64,000 nucleotides of DNA from CAVVDY01 sp963819645 (GTDB taxonomy: Bacteria; Acidobacteriota; Terriglobia; Terriglobales; Acidobacteriaceae), in contig CAWFWZ010000003.1 in the NCBI GenBank assembly GCA_963819645.1, positions 124,001 through 188,000 on the forward strand. The letters run 5' to 3'. The notes under the pieces were generated by a model. The model searched no databases. It was not told the origin of the DNA and worked only from the letters and a program-made list of their open reading frames with translations. Positions 50,847 through 61,293 of this stretch are shown here, one piece after another. Numbering within the stretch: position 1 is the stretch's first letter; each line of letters starts with the position of its first letter. Position numbers and translations under genes: made by a program.

Positions 50847-50952
50847 GGTATCAGGTATCAGAGTTTATCTCACAATGCCTTCTGAGACCTGATGCCTGAA
50901 ACCTGACACGCGTCTTCCTTCTGACAACTGACAACTGACAACTGACAACCTG
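50847..50952. repeat. Degenerate word repeats (GGTATCAGGTATCAG, CTGACAACTGACAA)
   Basis: Begins GGTATCAGGTATCAG, passes through ACCTGATGCCTGAAACCTGA and ends with three to four copies of TGACAAC in a row. It fills nearly the whole gap between two minus-strand genes. Confidence 0.7.
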
Positions 50953-50955
50953 AAA

Positions 50956-52336
50956 TCACGCCCCTTGCCTCGTGATCTCCTGCACTGGAACGCCAGCGGT
51001 CATGCCCTGCGCCATGATCAGCTCGCGCGCCGCGCCCCTGATTTTTGGCAGGTACATGGCATAGACCGAAGCTCCGGCGATGCAAGCCAGCCCACCGATC
51101 GCAACGGTGTAGGGCGCCCCGATATGGTGGGCAATGGCTCCTGCCAAGAAGCCTCCAAACGGCGCCATGCCCATGAACATCATCGAGTAGACCGACATCA
51201 CTCGTCCGCGCATCGAGTCGGGCACCATCGACTGCACCAGCGTATTTGACGACGCCATTTGCACCATCATGCAAAATCCTACCGGGATAAGCAGCAGCGC
51301 CGAAAGCCAAAATACGCGGGAAAAGGAAAACGCGATCAACGCCAGACCGAATCCTGCGGCGCAAAACGCGATCAGCTTGCCCAAACCTTTCACGCCGACA
51401 CGGGCCGCCAGGCTCACGGCTCCGAGCAGAGCGCCGACGCCGGTCGCACCCATCAGAATTCCGAGCGCCCTCGCACCGCCATGCAGAATCTGCGCGGCGA
51501 ATATCGGCATGAGCACCGCGTACGGCATTCCCACCAAGCTGACCAAACCCAGCATCAGCAGAATCGTGCGGATGGGAGTCGCGTTCTTAACGAACCTGAA
51601 GCCGTCGATGATTTCTTCTAGCGGCGACGTTTCTCGCAGCCGCTCCTGGCGGGCGGGAAGCTTCATCAGCAGCAGGCCCGTGATCACCGCGATGTAGCTC
51701 AGGCTGTTCGCCATGAAGCACCAGCCCTCGCCCACCGCGGCGACGACGATTCCGGCCACCGCCGGGCCGATGATGCGGGCTCCGTTGAACATCGACGAAT
51801 TCAGGGCGATGGCGTTCAGCAGGTCTTCGCGGCCGACCATCTCAATCAGGAACGCCTGACGCGCGGGAATATCGAACGCGTTGATGACGCCGCCCGCCGC
51901 CGCCAAGCACCATGATCTGCCAGACCTGCACGCGATGGGTCAGCGTGAGCATCGCCAGGATGAAGGCCACCACCATCGACAGCGCCTGGGTCGCGATGAT
52001 GATGCGGTGCCGGTTATAGCGATCGGCAACGATGCCGCCGATGGGAGCGAACAGGAATACCGGAATCTGATTACAGAACGCGACCGTGCCCAGCAGCAGC
52101 GCCGATCCGGTCAGGCGATAGACCAGCCAGGATTCGGCAACCGTGTCCATCCAGGTGCCGACGAGCGAGATGAGCTGGCCGGAGAAGAAGAGCTGAAAAT
52201 TGCGATGCCGCAGCGCCCGCGTTGCTACCGCCAGCTTCGACTTCTTCGAACCTGGGACCGCGAATTCGCGCTTTTCCTCCTGCAACTCTGAGCGGATTGC
52301 CTCAAGCTCAGAGTTCGCCGGCTCTGTTTTCTCCAT
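50956..52336 (-). CDS. MFS exporter, MFS_3 (EntS-like) type, one frameshift
   Basis: About 459 residues, twelve membrane segments expected. A 45-residue charged N-terminal tail is followed by ALRHRNFQLFFSGQLISLVG, the MFS_3 opening, and the loop DRYNRHRIIIATQ. The second half has LIPVGFCMMVQMASSNTLVQ and VPDSMRGRVMSVYSMMFMG, typical of EntS-like siderophore or drug exporters. The frame shifts +1 near 51903, between the fourth and fifth segments. The start is ATG 52336 (MEKTEPANSELEA). The substrate is unknown. Confidence 0.87.
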
Positions 52337-52400
52337 AAGGGTTTGATGCTGGCGCCGCAGTGGTCGACGTAACGTCACCAATTTCAGACTACAGGAAAGG

Positions 52401-52455
52401 TTTTGTCATCACGAGGCCACTTGGGCCGAGGGATCTTTTCTCGCTGGCAGCAGCA
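52401..52455 (+). repeat. GTCATCACGAG-family repeat, single copy
   Basis: TTTTGTCATCACGAGGCCAC, TTGGGCCGAGGGATC and CTCGCTGGCAGC match the right half (reverse) of the element at 30779-30903. It lies between the divergent MFS promoter side and the end of carB. Confidence 0.7.
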
Positions 52456-52531
52456 AGCGTTTTCCGTCTTGAAGGCAGTTCCAGCTCGACAGAGAGCAGA
52501 TCGCCCGCACCAAAAGAAGGTGCTCGCGAGA

Positions 52532-55500
52532 CTATCGCGCAGCCGCGACCCTTTCGGCGTGCAGTTGCTGCAACGCGTACACCGTCGCCTCACCCCGTTG
52601 CAATGCCGCAATCCCATCGCACGCGGCGCGCGCGGCAGAGAGCGTAGTGATGGTGGGAATACGAGCGGTCACAGCGGCGCGACGGATCGCTTTCTCGTCG
52701 AACCAGGGCTCGATGCCATGCGGCGTATTCACGATGAGATGAATGCGCTCGCCCTTGATCAGGTCGACGACGTTCGGCCGGCCTTCTTTCACCTTGTAGA
52801 CGCGCTCGACTTGCAGGCCTGCGTCTTCGATAAGCTTTGCGGTGCCGTGGGTTGCGACCAGGCTGAAGCCAAGTTCCACGAAGCGGGCCGCAACTTCCGC
52901 GATGTACGGCTTGTCGCGATCGTTGGCGCTGAGGAACACGCGGCCTGAGGTCGGCAGCATCTGTCCGGCAGCAAGCTGAGCTTTGGCAAACGCCTCGCCG
53001 AAGGTTTCAGCCACGCCCATCACTTCGCCGGTGGATTTCATCTCCGGCCCAAGCACGGTATCGACACCGGGAAACTTGCCCCAGGGAAAGACCGGCGACT
53101 TGACGTAGTAGAAGCTGCCGGTGTCGAGGTCGGCAGCACGCTCGATGTTGTCGGGCAGGAACTCGCGCAGCTTGCGGCCGGTCATCAGGCGCGCAGCAAT
53201 CTTCGCCAGCGGAACGCCCGTCGCCTTCGAGACATACGGCACAGTACGCGACGCGCGGGGATTGACTTCGATCACGAATACCTTGTCGCGCTGAATGGCG
53301 TACTGGACGTTCATCAATCCGATGACGTTCAGCGCGCGCGCCAGCCGGAAGGTGTATTCGCGGATCGTCTTCAGCACATGCTGCGGAATGTCGACCGACG
53401 GCAGCACGCACGACGAATCGCCGGAGTGGATACCGGCCTCTTCGATGTGCTGCATGATGCCGGCGATGACGACGTCTTCGCCGTCGCTGAGCGCATCAAC
53501 GTCGATCTCGGTCGCCGACTCCAGGAAGTGGTCGATCAGCACCGGCCGGTCCTGCGAGTACTCGACCGCCTCGCGCATGTACTGCTCGACCGAGGCATCG
53601 TCGTAGCAGATCACCATGGCGCGTCCGCCGAGCACGTACGAAGGCCGCACCAGCACGGGATATTCGACTGCGTTCGCGTTGGCCACCGCTTCTTCAACGC
53701 TGGCGGCGGTCGCGCCCGGCGGCTGCGGGATATCGAGTTCCTCCAGCAGCTTGCCGAAGCGCTTGCGATCTTCTGCCAGGTCGATGTTCTCAGGCGACGT
53801 ACCGATGATGGGCACGCCAGCGGCTTTCAGCGCGCAGAGCAAGGTTCAGCGGCGTCTGTCCACCGAACTGCACGATGACGCCGATCGGCGCTCCGCCTGA
53901 TGCCTCGTGCTCGTACACCGCCATCACGTCTTCGAAGGTCAGCGGCTCGAAGTACAGACGGTCGCTGGTGTCGTAGTCGGTCGAGACGGTCTCAGGATTG
54001 CAATTCACCATGATGGTCTCGAAGCCGTCATCGCGCAGCGCGAACGCAGCATGGCAGCAGCAGTAGTCGAACTCGATTCCCTGGCCGATGCGGTTGGGCC
54101 CGCTGCCCAGGATGATGACCTTCTTGCGATCGGTCGGCGCCGCCTCGTCTTCGTCTTCGTAGGTCGAGTACAGATACGGCGTGAAGCTTTCGAACTCGGC
54201 GGCGCAGGTGTCCACGCGCTTGTACACCGGCGTGACGCCATGCTGCTTGCGCAGCTGATGCACCTTCTCGGAAGACGCCCTGCCTTCCTCGACATGCATT
54301 CGAGCGTTGCCAGGCGCGAGTCGGAGAAGCCCATCCGCTTCAGGTTGCGCAGCTCGGATTTCTCGAACAGGTCCGAGTCCGCCTTTGCTGAGCCGTGCCT
54401 GCTCGTCCGCGATTTCCTTCAGCTGGTGCAGGAACCAGGGATCGATGTCGGTCATCTGCGCGATCTCGCGCACGCTCATGCCCTGCTCCAGCGCGTAGCG
54501 GATGTACTGCAGCCGCTCGGGATGCGGCGTGACCAGGCGCTTGGTGAGGATGCGCGGCTCGATCTTCTCGGCGCTGATGCTCTTGCCGGTCTCCAGCGAA
54601 CGAATGCCCTTCAGCAGCGCCTGCTTGAAGGTGCGCCCGATGGCCATCACTTCGCCGACCGACTTCATCTGCGGGCCGAGCGATTCGTCAGCGCCGGGGA
54701 ATTTTTCGAACTGCCACTTGGGAATCTTGACCACCACGTAGTCGAGCGTCGGCTCGAAGCAGGCCGGCGTCTTGCGCGTGATGTCGTTGGTGATCTCGTC
54801 GAGCGTGTAGCCGACGGCGAGCTTGGCGGCGATCTTCGCGATGGGGAAGCCGGTCGCCTTCGATGCCAGCGCCGACGAGCGCGAGACGCGCGGGTTCATC
54901 TCGATGACCACCATGCGCCCGTTGTGCGGATCGACGGCGAACTGAATGTTCGAGCCGCCGGTCTCGACGCCGATCTCGCGGATGACCGCGATAGCCGCAT
55001 CGCGCATCGCCTGGTATTCGCGATCGGTGAGCGTCTGCGCCGGGGCGACGGTGATGGAGTCGCCGGTGTGCACGCCCATGGGATCGAAGTTCTCGATCGA
55101 GCAGACAACGATGACGTTGTCGTTAAGGTCGCGCATCAGCTCGAGCTCGTACTCCTTCCAGCCGAGCACCGATTCTTCGAGCAGGACTTCGTGTACGGGT
55201 GACAGATCGAGTCCGCGAGCCAGCAGTTCGAGCAGCTCTTCGCGGTTGTAGGCGATGCCGCCGCCGGTTCCGCCGAGGGTGAACGACGGACGCAGGATTA
55301 CCGGGAAGCCGATCTTGCTGCTGAAGTCGATGCCGTCTTTCAGATTGTTGACCAGCGACGATTTCGGGACTTCAAGGCCGATGCGCGTCATCGCATCTTT
55401 GAACAGCAGGCGGTCTTCGCCCTTCTTGATGGCGCCAAGCTGCGCGCCGATCAGCTGCGCGCCGTACTTCTCGAGGATGCCGCTGTCGGCCAGCTCGACC

Positions 55501-55826
55501 GCGAGGTTCAGCGCGGTCTGTCCGCCGACCGTCGGCAGCACGGCGAAGATGCCGGGGCGTCCGCTCTCGCGGAGCATCTCGGCTTCGACGCGGATGATCT
55601 CTTCCAGATAAGTGCGGGTGAGCGGCTCGATGTAGGTGCGGTCGGCCATCTCGGGATCGGTCATGATGGTGGCCGGGTTCGAGTTGACCAGCACCACCTC
55701 GTAGCCTTCGGACTTGAGCGCCTTGCAGGCCTGCGCGCCCGAGTAGTCGAACTCGGCCGACTGCCCGATGACGATCGGCCCCGAGCCGATAATCAGTATC
55801 TTCGCGATGTCGTTGCGGCGTGGCAT
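52532..55826 (-). CDS. carB: Carbamoyl-phosphate synthase large subunit, three frameshifts
   Basis: About 1098 residues. It makes carbamoyl phosphate from bicarbonate, ATP and ammonia supplied by CarA, for arginine and pyrimidine synthesis. Both ATP-grasp halves are seen (GSGPIVIGQSAEFDYSGAQA in the first, GSGPNRIGQGIEFDYCC in the second) and the C-terminal MGS-like regulatory domain (TSGRVFLSANDRDK to the end). The frame shifts +1 near 54385, -1 near 54272 and +1 near 53835; between the first two about 35 residues are read wrongly. Such a core gene is unlikely to be dead, so error is inferred. ATG 55826 abuts the stop of the RAYT gene. Confidence 0.93.
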
Positions 55827-56382
55827 CTATTCTGTGGTTACCGTTTCTGTTTCGAGTTCTTCAAGGTTTTGAAGGGGCGCGGCTTTAGGCTGCGCCGGAT
55901 CAGGCTGATTGATTTGCAGTGGCTTTAGCCACTGAGGGACTTCGTCTTTCGGACTGCTGGCGGAGGCAGAGCAGTATGGATATTCTTCGGCGCTACTCGA
56001 CCAACTTTCTGCCGACGGGATTGCGATAGATGTACTCGACATGGTTCCGATAATCAGCCGATTCCCTGATCCGATGATCCGAAAATCCCGACTGCCAGAT
56101 TTCCATGTTCGATTCCAACTCCTTCTTGGCGCGAAACGAGAAGCCACCCTTGATGAACTGAACGGCGCGCTCCAGCGTGACAGTCGGAGTAATCAGGATG
56201 TGGAAGTGTTCCGGCATTAGAACATATTCGTGCAACTCGTAAGCTCGGCCGCGATAGCTCTGGAGAGTCTCCATGAACAGCTCGGCCCATGCTGGCTTGT
56301 TGAATAAAGCGCGCCGCTGCCATGTCTGAGAAGTGACAAAGTATGTGTATCCGGGTTGAGTATCTTTCCTGGTCGGTCTCAA
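55827..56382 (-). CDS. REP-associated tyrosine transposase (RAYT), one frameshift
   Basis: A RAYT of the Y1/HUH transposase superfamily, about 184 residues with the tail. It has GYTYFVTSQTWQRRALF, the HUH motif in MPEHFHILITP, and RNHVEYIYRNPVGRKLVE; the tyrosine nucleophile lies in the C-terminal helix. A TAG after KLVE is removed if one T near 55997 is an insertion, joining SAEEYPYCSAS as in other RAYTs. The corrected frame then runs on through two REP hairpins and stops directly at the carB ATG. RAYTs cut and spread REP sequences; here REP hairpins flank the gene on both sides. It separates carA from carB. Confidence 0.85.
55876..55934 (-). repeat. REP hairpins on the carB side of the RAYT gene
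   Basis: GGCGC...GCGCC around GGCTTTAGGCT (55876-55896) and CAGTGGC-TTTA-GCCACTG (55917-55934) followed by AGGGACTTCG. The second matches, inverted, the hairpin at 56398-56411 including its AGGGA flank. Both lie inside the corrected C-terminal tail of the RAYT frame. Confidence 0.8.
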
Positions 56383-56397
56383 ATTCGACTTCCCTCA

Positions 56398-56489
56398 GCG
56401 GCTAAAGCCGCACTCTCAGAAGGCCTACTCGGCGCACCTAAAGGCGCGCCCTTCAAAACTCACCCATTCGGCGCACCTGAAGGTGCGCC
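56398..56489 (+). repeat. REP hairpins on the carA side of the RAYT gene
   Basis: Three hairpins: GCGGC-TAAA-GCCGC (56398-56411, preceded by TCCCTCA), GGCGC...GCGCC around ACCTAAAGGC (56431-56450), and the perfect GGCGCACCT-GA-AGGTGCGCC (56470-56489). The first is an inverted partner of the hairpin at 55917. They also lie just after the carA stop and may end its transcript. Confidence 0.82.
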
Positions 56490-56512
56490 CCTTCGCATCT
56501 ACCCGTCCCCAT

Positions 56513-57644
56513 CTATCCCTTCCACTCCTCCATCATCTTCACAAAATCCTTGAACAGGTAGTGCGAGTCGTGGGGGCCGGGCGCGGCTTCCGGGTGATAC
56601 TGCACGCTGAACAGCGGCAGCGAGCGATGGCGCAGGCCTTCCAGCGTGTTGTCGTTCAGGTCGATGTGCGTCAGGTCGACTTCGCTCTGCTTCAGCGAAT
56701 CGGGATCGACGGCGAAGTTGTGATTGTGCGCCGTGATCTCGATCTTGCCGGTCGCCATCTGCTTCACCGGATGATTGCCGCCGTGATGCCCGAAGCGCAG
56801 CTTGTAGGTCTTGCCGCCCAGCGCCAGCCCGATCAACTGATGTCCGAGGCAGATGCCGAAGATCGGCACCTTGCCCATCATGCGGCGAATGTTCTCCTGC
56901 GCGTAGGTCACCGGCTCCGGATCGCCCGGGCCATTCGACAGGAAGACGCCGTCGGGCTTCATCGCCAGCACGTCTTCCGCGCTGGTCGTCGCCGGAACCA
57001 CGGTCACGCGGCAGCACTCGCCGACCAGGCGGCGCAGAATGTTGTGCTTGATGCCGTAGTCGTAGGCGACGACGTGATGTTTCGGGCGGCGCGTCTTTCA
57101 CGCCGACCACTTCCGTCGGCTCGTAGGAGCGCACGCCTTCGTCCCACTCATAGACGCGCGGCGTCGTGACTTCCTTCGCGAGGTCGGTGCCATCCATCTT
57201 CGGAATCGAGCGCGCCTTGGCGACCAGCTTTTCGGGATCGCTTTCCAGGGTCGAGACCACGCCACGCATGACGCCGTTGTCGCGCAGATGCCGCACCAGC
57301 GCGCGGGTATCGATTTCGGCCAGCACGGGAATCTTGTAGCGCTCGAGATATTCCTCGGCGACCTCCTGCGAGCGCCAGTTCGAGCTGACGCGCGAAAACT
57401 CGCGCACGATCAGGCCCTCGATGTACGGACGCGTGGCCTCGTTGTCGTCGGAGTTGGTGCCGTAATTGCCGATTTCAGGATTGGTGAGAACTACGATCTG
57501 CCCGGCGTAGGAAGGATCGGTGAAGATTTCCTGGTAGCCGGTGATGGAGGTATTAAAAACGACTTCGCCGTAGCATTCGCCTTTTGCGCCGTAGCCTTTG
57601 CCGTGGAAGATCCGCCCGTCTTCCAGCGCAAGGATTGCTTGCAT
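56513..57644 (-). CDS. carA: Carbamoyl-phosphate synthase small (glutaminase) subunit, one frameshift
   Basis: About 377 residues. The N-terminal CarA domain (LEDGRIFHGKGYGAKGE, VVFNTSITGYQEIFTDPSY) is followed by a class I glutamine amidotransferase with the nucleophile Cys in FGICLGHQLIG and the His-Glu pair in QYHPEAAPGP. It releases ammonia from glutamine for CarB. A +1 shift near 57088 (CCGCCCGAAA for CCGCCGAAA) breaks the frame; the restored link reads KDAPPKHHVVAYDYG. The ATG at 57644 follows GGAGTAACA. A RAYT unit of about 690 bp separates it from carB, on the same strand. Confidence 0.93.
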
Positions 57645-58209
57645 TGTTACTCCGGGGAGTGGATTTTATCGATTTTATCAGAGACTCAGTGCTTTGGCTT
57701 TCTGCGTCCGGCGCGGTCAGCAGAAAGTCGATAGTGACGGCTATGGGCGATGGGTGGATATTGCGGTCCAGAACTCGAAAGTTGGTTTGCCGGTCGTAAA
57801 CGGTCGCCTGCAATACCCCCATTCGCGCCAACTGGTCGTAGCTACATGCTGACTGAAGAAGACCGGCCTTTGACTCGGATCGTAGCATCGTCCGAGGTAC
57901 TGAAGTCCGTAGCGTCTCAACCTGCGTCCGGTGTTAGTCCCCTTGTGCTCGCAAACGAGGCTTCTTGTGAGCGATGATACGCCATCCAGCCATCGTCTCC
58001 TGGTCCGCAGTGACCTATTGACGAAGTCACGATCGCCGAATGAATGCATCGAAGACCGCAATCAAAGCAACGCCGTGCGCTTCATGCGCAAGCATTGTAA
58101 GACGATTCGCTGGAATCGCATATCGTGCAAATGCATCCGACTCAGGTCTGACGGATCCGCATTCGGGATCGCGGGAGGCGAAAGAAGCGCCCGCAAGCTG
58201 CGCCGAAAT
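57645..58209. other. Intergenic stretch upstream of carA, no gene found
   Basis: 565 bp between carA and lepB, both on the minus strand. It should hold the carA promoter. Frames here are not protein-like and no attenuator or PyrR-type structure was recognised. Confidence 0.5.
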
Positions 58210-58795
58210 CTATCGCAGTGTGCCCAGCTTGTCGAAAGGCCAGTATCCGAAGACGGCTTTGCCGTAGATGTACTGTTCCCTGACCGGACCGAAGTCACGG
58301 CTGTCGTTCGACAGGTTGCGATGGTCGCCCAAGCACGAAGTAGGAATATCTCGGCACCACGGTCTCAGGATACGAACGCGTATCCCAGTAGTCTTCCGGA
58401 ACGTAAGGCTCGGGAAGGCGTACGTCGTTCACGTAAACCACGCCATCATCGATACGGACGCGGTCGCCCGCAACGGCGATCACGCGCTTGATGTAGCTCT
58501 TCGAGACATCGCGCGGGTAGCGAAATACCACGACGTCGCCGCGGTTGATCGGTTCCAACTTGTATACGAACTTATTGATGAAGACGCGTTCCTGGTCCGC
58601 CAGCGTGGGCATCATGCTGGTGCCTTCAACCTTCACCGGCTGATACAGGAAGATGATGAACAGAATGGAGATGACGAGCGAGATGATGATGTCGCGCACC
58701 CACGCCGTGACCAGCAGCCCGCTGCTGCGAGTCACGGGCACAACCGGTGCAAGATCGTTGGCAGGCGCAATGACCTCGTTTTCGTCTCTGTCCAT
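58210..58795 (-). CDS. lepB: Signal peptidase I, one frameshift
   Basis: About 195 residues. One N-terminal membrane segment (VRDIIISLVISILFIIFLYQ) is followed by the catalytic Ser motif EGTSMMPTL, the Lys motif in YIKRVIAVAGD and box E GDHRNLSNDSRDFGPV. It removes signal peptides from exported proteins at the outer face of the inner membrane. One extra G near 58337 (CTTGGGCGACC for CTTGGCGACC) shifts the frame just before box E; the restored end is FDKLGTLR with stop at 58210. The ATG at 58795 is preferred. It is divergent from the PCYCGC gene. Confidence 0.9.
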
Positions 58796-58948
58796 AACTT
58801 CTATCTTAGACGCCCCACATGGTTCGACGTCCACCAGAAGGGCGTCGCAGGAAAAAATCGAGTTCCGCGGGTATCGCAACCACGCGTCATTGCACGCGCC
58901 GCGAGTCGATCCCGTTTTGCATATAGAATATCGCCCAGAGGTTTGAGG

Positions 58949-59380
58949 ATGCGCAGACTGTGGTTGCTTGCAGGTGTGTCGGCGTTGGCCATGGTGGCCT
59001 TTGCCCAGGGAGACCATGTTCCGGCCTACAACACGGCTCCGCCGAAAGCGGGAGAGCTAATGCCCATCCTGCCCGCCGATCAGCGCGTGGGCGAGATGTT
59101 CTCCAACCCTTATCAGGTTCACGCCTACGAGTTGGCGGCCAAGATTCCGGGCGTTCTCAACCAGCTCCCCTGTTATTGCTATTGCGAACGCATCGGACAC
59201 AAGAGCCTGCACACATGCTATCGAGAGCGATCACGGAGCCCATTGCGGTATCTGCATGAAAGAGGTGTTCTACGCGTACGAGCAGACGAAGCTAAGAAGA
59301 CGCCGACGCAGATTCGGGCTGGGATTATCAAGGGCGACTGGAAGTCGATTGATCTTGACGCAGCCGCCAAGGTGGACTAG
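58949..59380 (+). CDS. PCYCGC-type exported protein, two compensating frameshifts
   Basis: About 143 residues, family PF13798-like. A short signal peptide (LWLLAGVSALAMVAFAQG) is followed by NPYQVHAYELAAKIPGVLNQ and the cysteine cluster LPCYCYCERIGHKSLHTCY, then with the corrected frame ESDHGAHCGICMKEVFYAYE and TPTQIRAGIIKGDW. An extra C near 59224 and a lost base near 59296 cancel, so the end is read in the original frame. The Cys/His-rich core suggests metal binding; relatives include Bacillus lipoproteins of unknown role. No lipobox is seen here. Confidence 0.75.
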   Translation: MRRLWLLAGVSALAMVAFAQGDHVPAYNTAPPKAGELMPILPADQRVGEMFSNPYQVHAYELAAKIPGVLNQLPCYCYCERIGHKSLHTCYRERSRSPLRYLHERGVLRVRADEAKKTPTQIRAGIIKGDWKSIDLDAAAKVD

Positions 59381-59523
59381 CGGCTCGCGGAGCTGCAACT
59401 TAGGTCAGTTGACGTGGGAAGCGATTGCGGGTGAGAATCTCCATCTAATCAGAACATCGATTTCTATCCAGGCCCTGTGCGATGGGTTCTGCCATTTGAA
59501 CCCGCCCGACTGGGACAGACTGA

Positions 59524-60172
59524 ATGAACAAAAAAACCGCAGCAGCTCGCAAAGGGGCTCCTGCTAACCCGAGGGTTAAGGCGCAATCAGCATCCATGAA
59601 GGCTTCCGACAAGTCTGGTATGAGTAAGCCGACGAAGGTTTCCGACGACCCGCGGTTCGTTCAGGCGGTTCAGAACTACGAAGCCGGCCTGAAGGCGATG
59701 CAGACCCACAAGTACGATCGGGCCAAGAGCATGTTTTGAAAAGGTGGTGACCGGCGCCAGCCCTGAACTTGCCGACCGCGCGGCGGTCCACCTCAACACC
59801 TGCAACCAGCACCTGAGCCACGCTTCCAACCATTTCAAGACGCCCGAAGAGCAGTATGACTATGCCATCTCGTTGATGAACATGGGCGACTATCTGTTGG
59901 CGCGGGAGAATTTTGAAGCCTTGATCAAGAAATCCCCGCAGCTCGACTACATCTGGTACGGCATGGCTGCGTTGAATTGCCTGATGGGACACTTCCCGGA
60001 GTCCATCACCAGCCTTGAACGAAGCCATCCGGCTGAACCCGGCCAATCGCTTCCAGGCCCGCAACGATTCCGACTTCAAAGGTCTGGCGGATGACCCGCG
60101 CTTCACCGAACTGCTTTATCCTGATACCAGCGCGGAATTGCCGTCCGATTCACGCAGAACTGGCACTTCTAG
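59524..60172 (+). CDS. Tetratricopeptide-like protein, two or three frameshifts
   Basis: About 215 residues. A basic Lys/Ala/Ser-rich N-terminus (MNKKTAAARKGAPANPRVKA) is followed by TPR-like helices: FVQAVQNYEAGLKAMQTHKY, YDYAISLMNMGDYLLARENF and YIWYGMAALNCLMGHFPES, ending DSDFKGLADDPRFTELLYP. Extra T bases near 59737 (TTTTGAA) and near 60017 (CCTTGAAC) break the frame. The exact C-terminus is unclear and a further shift near 60150 is possible. It lies just before the yvcK-like gene. The repeats suggest a protein-protein scaffold; function unknown. Confidence 0.65.
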
Positions 60173-60190
60173 GCGCGCACACCGCTGCCA

Positions 60191-61270
60191 ATGCAGATTG
60201 CACGCCAGCTCGAAGACTCGCGAGCGCTCCGGGTCGTCGCCATGGGAGGCGGCACCGGACTGTCCACCCTGCTGCACGGCCTGAAGCAATACGTCTGTTT
60301 GCCCGGCGAGCCTGACCTCGATCCCGAATCTGCCGTTCATTTCGCAACTGAGCGCCGTCGTGACTGTCAGCGACGATGGCGGCTCCAGCGGACGCCTTCG
60401 ACGCGAGCTCAACATGCCGGCGCCGGGCGATGTCCGCAACTGCATTGTCGCACTGGCGGAAGACGAGGCGCTGCTCTCGAAGCTGTTTCGCTATCGCTTC
60501 ACAGCCGGCGAAGGACTGGAAGGCCATAGCTTCGGCAATCTATTCTTGTCGGCACTGGCTGAGGTCACCGGCGACTTCAGCAAGGCGGTCGAGCTCTCTG
60601 CCGCCATTCTCGCCACACGTGGCAACATCTATCCAGCCACCACAAGTAACGCTCAGCTCTACGCGGTGATGGACGACGGCTCCTTCGTTCGCGGGGAGAC
60701 CAACATCACCGCCAGCGACCGTCGCATCGTGGAGCTGCGCATGGCTCCCGCCAATGCGAAGCCGTTGCCCGTGACCCTGGAAGCGATCGAGAACGCCGAC
60801 CTCATCACCGTCGGTCCGGGATCGCTGTTCACCAGCCTTGTACCCAACCTGCTGGTGCGCGATGTGTCGAAGGCGATCCAAGCCTCGCGCGCGACAAAGG
60901 TTTTCGTGTGCAATCTGATGACGCAGGCCAACGAGAGCCTGGGATTGAGCGCGTCGGACCACATCCGAGCGCTCTACAAACATGCACGGCACCAGTTCTT
61001 CGAATACGCGCTGGTTAACAGCACACCCGGCATCCGCGCCGCTCGAGCAGAAATATGCTGAGACAGTTGCAGTCTCCCATTGAGACTGATTTGCAGAAAA
61101 TTGAAGAGCTCGGCGTTAGGCCGATCCTGGGTGACTATCTGGTGGAAGAGATGCGCATGCCCGACGGGCTCATCGCTCGCCATAATACCCGGAACGTTGC
61201 GCACGACCTGCTTCGGCTTATGATGGAAGTGCGCGAAACTCCTGCTGTCGCCTCGCGAAGCAAGTCGTAA
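60191..61270 (+). CDS. YvcK/CofD-like gluconeogenesis factor, three frameshifts
   Basis: About 359 residues of the CofD-like UPF0052 family. Motifs: VVAMGGGTGLSTLLHGLK (nucleotide-sugar loop), VVTVSDDGGSSGRLRREL, PAPGDVRNCIVALAE, LEGHSFGNLFLSAL, ENADLITVGPGSLFTSLVPN and KVFVCNLMTQANES. YvcK binds UDP-GlcNAc and helps direct carbon to cell-wall synthesis. Its neighbour glmU, 23 bp downstream, makes UDP-GlcNAc, which fits. Extra bases near 60313, 61040 and 61085 break the frame; the joined protein is complete. The start ATG 60191 lacks a clear ribosome site. Confidence 0.88.
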
Positions 61271-61293
61271 ATCCCCAACGAGAACGGAACATC

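Noticed and set aside
54272..54385. Unusual linker in CarB as encoded
   Set aside because: Reading the adjacent frame gives the normal conserved CarB sequence; the odd stretch comes from two compensating single-base shifts.
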